A stretch of 64,000 nucleotides of DNA from Anopheles merus (Eukaryota > Arthropoda > Insecta > Diptera > Culicidae): positions 2,162,501 through 2,226,500 of the forward strand of contig NC_054083.1 of assembly GCF_017562075.2 (NCBI RefSeq), written 5' to 3'. The notes under the pieces are model-generated. The model ran no database searches. It was not told where the DNA came from and worked only from the letters and a program-made list of their open reading frames with translations. Position numbers and translations under genes: made by a program. Below, one piece after another: positions 55,140-64,000 of the stretch (within the stretch, counting starts at the first letter, position 1; every line of letters begins with the position of its first letter).

Positions 55140-57079
55140 TCAATCCAACCTCATTAAAAGCGAACTGTCCATAAACGTTGACGACGACCCGTCGTCTATA
55201 AGCGCATGAGTGTCGACAGAACCACGAGGGCCGTATACTTTGATTGGTACATATTTCAGTAAAACTCGATCTTCGGTGCCTGAATGCGTGCTACAAAGTT
55301 CCACTGATGGCGCGGGTGCGTGCGCCGGTACACCGTCGTGTAGAAGAGCATGATGACTGGCTTCGCACCCATCCACTCCACAAACGGCAGTTACAAAACA
55401 AGGCGTCTGGTGGGCACTTAGGCACTTAATGCATAGCTGCTTTGCGTGAACGAACGCTCTCCGTGCTCCCACCGAAAACTGTAAAAACGCGCTGCAGTTG
55501 GATAAGTTATCACACGTTCCTTTGCACAACAAGCACTGAACTATTACACCCGGTGAACCTGGTGTTGGGCGTATCGAATCGTTAAATTGGGTATGTGCCA
55601 TGTGTGTGTTCCAGTAGGTGGTTTGAGGCGCGCGAATCGCTGGTCTGTGAATTCGAGGAGGCTGACGAGACGGTTGATGATTTTGTGCACGAAAGTCTTG
55701 AGATGGCTGCCGCCTTCCCGTACTAATCCGCTGCTCGTTTGCGTTACGACTAGGAGGGTCTACGATAGCGTCGCTAGCGTCGCGTGCCAATTGACTAATC
55801 CAGTGCCCAAATTCTGACAAACTTACAAACCGCAGCTGCCGTTTATACCGTGCCCAATCAAGTGCGGCTTCCGATGGTAGTTTCGAAACGAGCTCACGTA
55901 GTAGTGCAACATCGTATGCATATTCGGGTAAATTGAGAGCCTCTATTGTCGCGCACATATTTCGTACAGAAAACCCAAATTTCGCAAGGGACCTTAAACA
56001 ACCAGGATTTGGAGCCGGCATTCTTCTCACTTTCTCAACCGTCGCTTCGATGATCTGGTCGGGACGACCGAACTGCACTTCTAGCGTTTCCATCACTTCA
56101 TTCAGCCCATCGGGCAATAGCAGCAAAGCAGCTGAAGCCGTAGTAAGTTTTCTGCCTCCGAAAAAACACATAACTCCGTCGATCGCTCAAACATCCGAAT
56201 GAACATCGGCCACTCTTCCACCGCACCACTGAATACCGGTAGTTCTTTTCCAACCGCACCTTGTCGGGCCGAAATTTGCGATTGTGTGAGGTTAACGCTT
56301 GAATATATGGTGGTGCCAGCGTAAGTTCTAGAGCGATAACTCGGCGGCATTTGGAAGGAAGTTCTTCTATGAGCCTCATCATGGTACTTTCTCCAGGTAA
56401 TATAGTCAGGAACCTGGGGATGATCCTGATATAACATTCGTGGTGGGTTGGCGGTGCTAGCGAAACATGGAGTAGGGGGTACCATACCCGGAGCCGAGTT
56501 TGCGCCACAGTGATCGGTAGCGGACAGCCATTCTTCTGCTTTAACCCGTTGCGCTGCGCCATCGCGCTCACTGGCTTCTGTGTAGCCTGCATCTTCAAGC
56601 TCTATCAACTCCAGTTCCATCTGTCTCAACTTCAACTGCTGCTTCTCCACTTCAACTCTCTTTCTTAAAATCTCGGCACGCCGAGAATGGTGTGCCGTAG
56701 GAACGGCGGTGCGTTTTTCCGTCACATGACCTTCTGCTCCTGACTCCTCTTCAATCAACCAAACTGACTCCTCTGACGTCGCAATGCACTCCGCCATTGA
56801 GTTGCGCAACGGTGATCGCAAATCCGCCTCGTTCCGTGGGCCGTTCGGCTGTGCCGTGCTCGCTTCCGTGTTCGATGACCCTTCCGCAGTCGGAAAACCT
56901 CCGCTCGCAATTCCACCAACGACTTTGTCGCTCCGCGGCACGACCGCTTCACCTTGGCCACTCTCCTGCCTCACCACCGAACTAGCAACCTCTCGGGTTT
57001 CCTTCTGCTGGATGGACGTAACACCGAACATTATCCGTTGAACTGCACTCACAAACAAATTCTCAACGGGTTTCTTCAC
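55140..57079 (-). pseudogene. BEL Gag region and protease start (copy B)
   Basis: Same two-frame gag as copy A, with the identical shift after ENLLRLQ. The second frame (56171-55140) lacks copy A's stop and continues through YVPIKVYGP to the aspartic protease motif ALIDDGSSSTFMD. It then breaks because one T is missing near 55155 (CATTTAAAAG in A, CATTAAAAG here). Cys/His clusters are as in copy A. Confidence 0.85.
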
Positions 57080-57101
57080 AACTGCAGATTTAATTTAGGA
57101 A

Positions 57102-57401
57102 TGTTATAACTGCTTTCGGATGTTTTTCAAACTTCTGCAAGCCGTAGACTTATTTTAGGCAGCTTGAGGCGAGCGCCAAAATTAAAATCTATTTACCCAG
57201 ATTCGATCCGAAAAGAACGTTCGTATAGCATTTGCTCCTATTTATAATCTTTCCGTTTACCGCCATTCCGTTTCCATCAAACCTTTTTCTATCGTTTTGG
57301 CCGATTATCCTTCGCTAATATTTCACACTTCCGATCTCTCAATCCTATGGCATAGCTCTAGCCATCCTACACTGTCAGTGCCGCTCAACTCTGTTCGTAA
57401 C
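57102..57401 (-). repeat. BEL 5' LTR (copy B), one base short
   Basis: 300 bp. It shares CACAC with the copy A 5' LTR, which supports duplication of the whole element. Confidence 0.93.
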
Positions 57402-57582
57402 CGTATTAATACACGATGCGCAATCTCAGATTGCGCATATATTCGTTTTATCAAAATACATGTCATTTCGCGTAGCCAACTCTGAGCTATAAACGTCATT
57501 TCCATACAATTTCAGATTGCGCCAAGATTGCGCATAAATTTTCAAGATTATATGTCCGAGATATATAATTTTTTTTTGACGT

Positions 57583-58440
57583 CTTGCCTCGAATTACGGC
57601 CATTTGAGGCAATTTTTGAAATTTCATTTGTTCTTACTAATTTATTTTCAATCGCTCTAAACAATGTATATTTTTTTTACTGTAGCAAACACTCTACATT
57701 TGAGAAAAGGAATCCAATTATTTTATTCAAACCATCGTGAAAAATTACCAAATTTCACCGACATTTTGATTCATATTCCGAACAGTTTCGAGTTCATGTT
57801 TCAAAATCCGGACAGTCTCAAAATGAGATCTATTTTCTTCAAATTCGCATACACCTTTTTTAGTGTTTATTTATTTTCTCCTGAAAACTCCTAAATAACT
57901 TTTTATGAATTATTCCGTCTCTCCTTATTACGATAATAAAAGATGGAAGATTAATACGGTATCAAAAGTCAAAAGATTTTCAGTTTTTTCACACAGAAAA
58001 AACGGCTTCGGCCGTATTGATAAATATTCAGTAATTTTTATACGAATAGTTTCTTCTCGTCTTTGAAACCCAGTCAAATTCATAAGTTGGCTAGATTTAA
58101 TTTTGCGGCGAGCCGGACTTTGGCGACTATTATTCTACGTCAAGCATCGACCTGGTGAGGAGCGATCGCGATGAAGTTGAAAATTTAAGGCTGGAGAATA
58201 GCGCCGGCGAGTCAACACGGTTGAGCAGCAATCCCGCAACTGCTCGTCTCGAGTTCTAGCATTGCAAAGCGACCGTCATAATCCACTTGGACTCTCCAGA
58301 AGCGCAAAGCGAACCGCCGGAATTTGCGCTGTATCGACTCCGAGCGGGCCAGCGGGCGAGCAGCTTAAAGTCACCGAACTACCGAAGCGTAGTCCAGCAT
58401 TGGCTGCATATCGATGCTGTATTGGGCTAGTGATGTAACG
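57583..58440. repeat. Repeat S, copy 2
   Basis: Same orientation as copy 1. The first 40 bp next to the BEL target are replaced by the ATTGCGC segment (57402-57582). Confidence 0.9.
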
Positions 58441-58687
58441 TGCAATTTGTTTTAGTAAAACACATCAATTGGTTTTAGTTATTCGTAATTGCAACCGTAC
58501 TGGCGTTGTACAGTCGTCAACTCGTGCCATTCCAAAAGGATAACCGTACCCTGATCCGTAAGACTTGACTAACTGACTGATTAATACAAATTCACTGTTA
58601 CAATGCATGAAACATGTACCAAGTGATACGTGAACGAGCCACGTACAAAAAAAAACTGGGACAAAACAAGGAACGGGGGAGGGAGTT

Positions 58688-58919
<232 letters not shown>

Positions 58920-59167
58920 AAACTCCCTCCCCCGTTCCTTGTTTTGTCCCAGTTTTTTTTTGTACGTGGCTCGTTCACGTATCACTTGGTACATGTTTCA
59001 TGCATTGTAACAGTGAATTTGTATTAATCAGTCAGTTAGTCAAGTCTTACGGATCAGGGTACGGTTATCCTTTTGGAATGGCACGAGTTGACGACTGTAC
59101 AACGCCAGTACGGTTGCAATTACGAATAACTAAAAACCAATTGATGTGTTTTACTAAAACAAATTGC

Positions 59168-60025
59168 ACGTTACATCACTAGCCCAATACAGCATCGATA
59201 TGCAGCCAATGCTGGACTACGCTTCGGTAGTTCGGTGACTTTAAGCTGCTCGCCCGCTGGCCCGCTCGGAGTCGATACAGCGCAAATTCCGGCGGTTCGC
59301 TTTGCGCTTCTGGAGAGTCCAAGTGGATTATGACGGTCGCTTTGCAATGCTAGAACTCGAGACGAGCAGTTGCGGGATTGCTGCTCAACCGTGTTGACTC
59401 GCCGGCGCTATTCTCCAGCCTTAAATTTTCAACTTCATCGCGATCGCTCCTCACCAGGTCGATGCTTGACGTAGAATAATAGTCGCCAAAGTCCGGCTCG
59501 CCGCAAAATTAAATCTAGCCAACTTATGAATTTGACTGGGTTTCAAAGACGAGAAGAAACTATTCGTATAAAAATTACTGAATATTTATCAATACGGCCG
59601 AAGCCGTTTTTTCTGTGTGAAAAAACTGAAAATCTTTTGACTTTTGATACCGTATTAATCTTCCATCTTTTATTATCGTAATAAGGAGAGACGGAATAAT
59701 TCATAAAAAGTTATTTAGGAGTTTTCAGGAGAAAATAAATAAACACTAAAAAAGGTGTATGCGAATTTGAAGAAAATAGATCTCATTTTGAGACTGTCCG
59801 GATTTTGAAACATGAACTCGAAACTGTTCGGAATATGAATCAAAATGTCGGTGAAATTGGTAATTTTTCACGATGGTTTGAATAAAATAATTGGATTCCT
59901 TTTCTCAAATGTAGAGTGTTTGCTACAGTAAAAAAAATATACATTGTTTAGAGCGATTGAAAATAAATTAGTAAGAACAAATGAAATTTCAAAAATTGCC
60001 TCAAATGGCCGTAATTCGAGGCAAG
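59168..60025. repeat. Repeat S, copy 3 (inverted)
   Basis: Mirror of 57583-58440 across the (TA)n core. Confidence 0.9.
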
Positions 60026-60181
60026 ACGTCAAAAAAAAATTATATATCTCGGACATATAATCTTGAAAATTTATGCGCAATCTTGGCGCAATCTGAAATT
60101 GTATGGAAATGACGTTTATAGCTCAGAGTTGGCTACGCGAAATGACATGTATTTTGATAAAACGAATATATGCGCAATCTG

Positions 60182-60189
60182 ATATATAT

Positions 60190-60240
<51 letters not shown>

Positions 60241-60250
60241 ATATATATAT
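60182..60250. repeat. (TA)n tract
   Basis: TA units with two GTTG interruptions. It joins the end of the palindrome to a truncated fold-back arm (GTTGAACTCCC...). Confidence 0.93.
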
Positions 60251-60390
60251 GTTGAACTCCCTCCCCCGTTCCTTGTTTTGTCTCAGTTTGGAATTTTGGA
60301 ATTGCACGAGTTGACGACTGTACAACGCCAGTACGGTTGCAATTACGAATAACTAAAAACCAATTGATGTGTTTTACTAAAACAAATTGC
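60251..60390. repeat. Truncated fold-back arm
   Basis: Half copy of the arm seen at 49285-49537. It lacks the GTACGTGGCTCG to CGGTTATCC part and keeps both ends. Confidence 0.88.
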
Positions 60391-61284
60391 ACGTTACATC
60401 ACTAGCCCAATACAGCATCGATATGCAGCCAATGCTGGACTACGCTTCGGTAGTTCGGTGACTTTAAGCTGCTCGCCCGCTGGCCCGCTCGGAGTCGATA
60501 CAGCGCAAATTCCGGCGGTTCGCTTTGCGCTTCTGGAGAGTCCAAGTGGATTATGACGGTCGCTTTGCAATGCTAGAACTCGAGACGAGCAGTTGCGGGA
60601 TTGCTGCTCAACCGTGTTGACTCGCCGGCGCTATTCTCCAGCCTTAAATTTTCAACTTCATCGCGATCGCTCCTCACCAGGTCGATGCTTGACGTAGAAT
60701 AATAGTCGCCAAAGTCCGGCTCGCCGCAAAATTAAATCTAGTCAACTTATGAATTTGACTGGGTTTCAAAGACGAGAAGAAACTATTCGTATAAAAATTA
60801 CTGAATATTTATCAATACGGCCGAAGCCGTTTTTTCTGTGTGAAAAAAACTGAAAATCTTTTGACTTTTGATACCGCATTAATCTTCCATCTTTTATTAT
60901 CGTAATAAGGAGAGACGGAATAATTCATAAAAAGTTATTTAGGAGTTTTCAGGAGAAAATAAATAAACACTAAAAAAGGTGTATGCGAATTTGAAGAAAA
61001 TAGATCTCATTTTGAGACTGTCCGGATTTTGAAACATGAACTCGAAACTGTTCGGAATATGAATCAAAATGTCGGTGAAATTTGGTAATTTTTCACGATG
61101 GTTTGAATAAAATAATTGGATTCCTTTTCTCAAATGTAGAGTGTTTGCTACAGTAAAAAAAAATATACATTGTTTAGAGCGATTGAAAATAAATTAGTAA
61201 GAACAAATGAAATTTCAAAAATTGCCTCAAATGGCCGTAATTCGAAGCAAGACGGTACATCAATATCCATTGTAACGGTAAACA
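60391..61284. repeat. Repeat S, copy 4, contiguous with LINE 5' region
   Basis: Inverted relative to copy 1. It runs through CCATTGTAACGGTAAACA into the intact BEL target CCAAC and the LINE 5' region, so it preserves the ancestral arrangement. Confidence 0.9.
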
Positions 61285-61289
61285 CCAAC
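61285..61289. other. Empty BEL target site
   Basis: CCAAC occurs once here between GGTAAACA and GTAAAATC. Copy A has the same two flanks separated by a 6.4-kb BEL with GTTGG (the complement of CCAAC) on both sides. This is the pre-insertion allele. Confidence 0.93.
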
Positions 61290-62005
61290 GTAAAATCAAA
61301 ATATTGTTTTCGTGTTATGCTCACATTCTTACGAATGACCACTTTAGATTTTTTTCCGGAATTCAAGGGAAGATTGTTTATGAAGTTTTAAATTTGGTTC
61401 GGGTAAAACAAAATTGTGTTTTGTTACTGTCAAGATTTAAAATCAAATCGTCCGTATTATGAAAAACGTGCTGGAAACTGTAAAATAGGAAAGAAAATAT
61501 CGTTTAGAACCATCGTTCTTGCCAACAAAAGACAAACGTAACTACCTGAGTGCCAGCGCCTACACGCGTAGCCCAGGTTGTTGTCAAAACAGTGCTGACG
61601 TCCAAAAGTGCGCTCCATGTTCAACTAGGAAATTATAGTTAAAACACCAGTATAGTCCTAAAAAGAAACATTGGTAGATATGTGCAGTGATAGAGTATGT
61701 GCGCAGCACAAGTACCGAGTGAAAAGTGGAGTATTTTTCATTAAAAAGATAAAAGTGCAAGGTCCACAGTCTGAAACAATAATACAACAATATGGCGTAA
61801 ACTGGGTGACATTGGAAAGACGTCACGCCCAACTGACAAAAAAAAACAATCCCAAAGGACAAAACTTCATCTAAAGGGGGAGCTACTAGTAAAAGTGTCA
61901 GACAAGAGTCAGATAACGCTCAGATAAGAACAAGAGGCGGACAAATAGCAAGGTGGGTAGATTGAAGTAGCGTGATGTCGACCTTCGGGAAGGCGTTACG
62001 TTCGA
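61290..62005 (+). other. R1-like LINE 5' region
   Basis: Non-coding sequence before ORF1. The same region is found inverted in units A and B. No TATA box is evident, as expected for non-LTR elements with internal promoters. Confidence 0.5.
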
Positions 62006-63383
62006 ATGCCAGCAACGCAACAGTGCCGAAGCTTGGCACCGGTCCCGTGGCTGCAGAACAGCGGAGCAACGCAGAAGCAAGCAGCTTCGCCAGTGCTTAC
62101 GGAGATGAGAAAGGCAATCAGGCAGCTCACTAACTCGTTGGCCGAGGCGAATGCAAAAAACGAACGCATCAATGAGGAGCTAACACAGATGCGCATCCTC
62201 ATGACCAAACAGCAGGAGTATGCGGAGCGCCGGGAATTGATTGCCCAGGAAGAAATGGAGAAGATGCGTGCAGCACATGAGCGCGAGCGTACTGCGCTCA
62301 ACAAGTTGCTTATGCAGGGGGCCGGTACTAGCAGCCATCGGGCAGCAGCAACACCAACAACACCAACACCTCAGCCACGCCGAATGCAGCAGCATCAGGA
62401 GAAACAACGGCAGCCGCCACAGCAGCAGCACCAGCAAATAGGCCCATCTACCTCGGCTGCACCGCCTCAACTCCTAGCGTCGGGAGCATCGTTCGACCCG
62501 GAGGGGGATGATGGTCAAGGCAGTTTCGCTGAGGTGGTGAGGCGCAAATGGGGGCGGAATTCCGGCAAACCAGCAGCAGCAAAGCCAGTCTCACCGACAG
62601 GTGGTTATCGGCACGCAGCAGGAGTGCCTGCAACCGGAACAACAACATCAACGCCAGCAACAGCATACGGTGCGTCGGCATAATGTCGATAAGGTAGAAG
62701 TCATCCCAGGCGAGAATCAGACCTGGGAAACTGTTTACCAAAAGGTTAAGGATGCCATTAATTTCGACCCGGCGCATAAGGATCTGGTGGATAACGTAGT
62801 AATCGGCCGCTGCACTCACGCTGCCCGTCTTCGGGTACAGCTCAGTCGCACGGCAGACTCAACGCTGGTGCTACAGGAAGTGCAACAAATTATTGGAAAT
62901 GCTGGTATTGCGCGAGTGATAACAGAGATGGGTGAGATTCTCATCACTCACATCGATCCTCTCGCAAGCGAAGAAGAATTAAAGGAGGCCGTAGACAGAA
63001 AGTTGCAAGCTAGTGCAGGCGTTACTAAGGTCAGCATGTGGCAACTGTCCGATGGCACAAAACGAGCCCGCGTTAGACTACCGACAAAGGCAGCCAAACA
63101 ACTCGTGGGGCAAAAGTTGACGGTAAGTTGCTGTATAAGCCATATCAAGGAAGCCCCGGCCATCAATCTCCAACAGCAGCGCTGTTACCGCTGCCTGGAG
63201 CGTAGCCATATTGCTCGTGAATGTCGTTCTCCGGTCGACCGACAGAAAGCATGCATTCGGTGTGGAGCAGAAGGCCACTTGGCTAAAGACTGCAACGCCG
63301 AGGTGAAGTGCGCCGTGTACAGTGGTCCTCATCGCGTCGGCCACAGAGATTGTGTACGCCCCATGCTGCGATGTCCTCACTAG
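62006..63383 (+). pseudogene. R1-like LINE ORF1 (gag-like), most complete copy
   Basis: Gag-like ORF1 of an R1-clade type non-LTR element. It starts MPATQQCRSLAPV, followed by a coiled coil (LTNSLAEANAKNERINEELT, residues about 40-90), a Gln-rich region, VIPGENQTWETVYQKV, ASEEELKEAVDRKL and MWQLSDGTKRARVRL. Three CCHC-type knuckles follow: CYRCLERSHIAREC, CIRCGAEGHLAKDC and CAVYSGPHRVGHRDC. The knuckles bind nucleic acid. A shift at the G-run AAATGGGGGCGG (about 62547-62553) moves the frame; one more G would repair it. The frame stops at 63381, just where ORF2 should begin, but minisatellite DNA follows and no ORF2 is present. Confidence 0.82.
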
Positions 63384-63409
63384 TGATAGGTAAATATAAT
63401 TTTTTTTCC

Positions 63410-63540
63410 GGAGTCGGATTGATCCGACTTCGGCACCCCTCGGAGTCGGACTCGGAGTTACTCCGGACTGTTTAGCAGGGGGGGGGGGGGGGGGTTGCGT
63501 ACGGGAAAACCCTCGGACCCATCGACTCCGAGTCCGGATC
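63410..63540. repeat. TCCGGAGTCGGA-rich leader with poly-G
   Basis: Irregular TCGGA/CCGGAG units and a G-run of about 17 bases (63479-63495) precede the regular array. The text resembles the minisatellite in LINE 3 ORF1. Confidence 0.8.
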
Positions 63541-63672
63541 AGTCCGGATTACTCCGGATTACTCCGGATCACTCCGGATTACTCCGGATCACTCCGAATT
63601 ACTCCGGATCACTCCGGATCACTCCGGATCACTCCGAATCACTACGGATCACTCCGGATCACTCCGGATCCG
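63541..63672. repeat. Decanucleotide array TCCGGATCAC, direct arm
   Basis: About 13 units of 10 bp (TCCGGATCAC, TCCGGATTAC, TCCGAATCAC). Confidence 0.95.
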
Positions 63673-63752
63673 GAATGACTGTCCATTATCGTTTAGAAAA
63701 TTCTTGATGAGTTCATTGACTTTGAAGTTGTACATCGAATATTTACGAAAAT
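63673..63752. other. Non-repetitive spacer between inverted arrays
   Basis: About 80 bp of AT-rich unique text between the two arrays (CATTATCG ... TACGAAAATTG); no function is seen. Confidence 0.6.
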
Positions 63753-63970
63753 TGATCCGGACTGATCCGGAGTGATCTGGAGTGATCTGGAGTGATCCGG
63801 AGTGATCTGGAGTGATCCGGAGTGATCTGGAGTGATCCGGAGTGATCCGGAGTAATCCGGAGTGATCCAGAGTAATCCGGAGTGATCCGGAGTAATCCGA
63901 AGTGATCCGGAGTAATCCGGAGTGATCTGGACTGATCCGGACTGATCCGGAGTCGAATCCAGTTATCTTC
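63753..63970. repeat. Decanucleotide array GTGATCCGGA, inverted arm
   Basis: About 20 units of GTGATCCGGA or GTGATCTGGA, the reverse complement of the array at 63541-63672. It runs close to the end of the window, so the structure may continue. Confidence 0.95.
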
Positions 63971-64000
63971 CGGAGCCGGAGTCATATTTTGCGCACCGGA

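Larger units (their letters stand above)
51001..57401 (-). mobile_element. BEL/Pao retrotransposon copy B
   Basis: Tandem duplicate of copy A at an offset of about 9442 bp. The left flank is GTTGG. On the right the LTR lacks its last base and is joined to CGTATTAATACACG, so the second target copy is gone. It carries several one-base indels relative to A. Confidence 0.94.

Noticed and set aside
63541..63970. CRISPR array
   Set aside because: The 10-bp units are contiguous without spacers, and the genome context is eukaryotic.

Overview
This 64-kb window is eukaryotic repeat-rich DNA. It has no operons, no bacterial signals and no recognisable single-copy host gene. Nearly all coding capacity belongs to transposable elements: non-LTR retrotransposons with CR1/Jockey-like, RTE-like and R1-like proteins, Copia, BEL/Pao and CsRn1-type Gypsy LTR elements, a Tc1-type transposase stub and MITEs. 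Long (TA)n, (CA)n/(TG)n and (CT)n tracts are common. The mixture fits an insect, most plausibly a dipteran such as a mosquito, in heterochromatin or another repeat-dense region. The species assignment is an inference.

Layout, left part (1-18.2 kb). A Tigger-like MITE (440-804) is followed by a decayed CR1/T1-like LINE (about 1.14-10.0 kb). Its ORF1 is split by a complete but inactive Copia element (1834-5996, TSD ATACT). Its ORF2 is interrupted by a block flanked by (TG)n and (CA)n that holds a Tc1 transposase N-terminus. A minus-strand RTE-like LINE (10.76-12.78 kb) carries a solo LTR (11788-12102). A third LINE (12.8-18.2 kb) has two TCCGGA-type minisatellite blocks in its ORF1.

Middle part (17.4-37.3 kb). 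This is one enormous inverted repeat with about 9.93-kb arms, no spacer and an axis at 27364/27365. Each arm holds the 3' end of the third LINE, short repeats, MITE-like sequences and a full-length CsRn1-type Gypsy element with a tRNA-Trp primer site. The arms differ by only a few substitutions and homopolymer indels. Either the palindrome is very young or it is a sequencing/assembly fold-back.

Right part (37.3-64 kb). A nest of related rearrangements follows. A solo Gypsy LTR lies in (TA)n. Three fold-backs are centred on (TA)n (about 38.0, 49.2 and 58.8 kb). An approximately 9.45-kb unit (an R1-like LINE ORF1 fragment plus a BEL element) is present twice in tandem, and an inverted BEL 3' end lies at 38.7-40.05 kb. 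All BEL copies keep the same GTTGG/CCAAC flank on at least one side. The corresponding empty target site survives at 61285-61289, upstream of a better preserved R1-like LINE ORF1 (62.0-63.4 kb). The window ends in a 10-bp TCCGGATCAC minisatellite arranged as two inverted arrays.

None of the elements looks autonomous as sequenced. Frameshifts, nonsense codons, internal deletions or lost catalytic residues are present in each. The main interest is structural: serial TA-associated palindromes, an occupied/empty site pair, and evidence that one BEL insertion was copied by segmental duplication and not by transposition.
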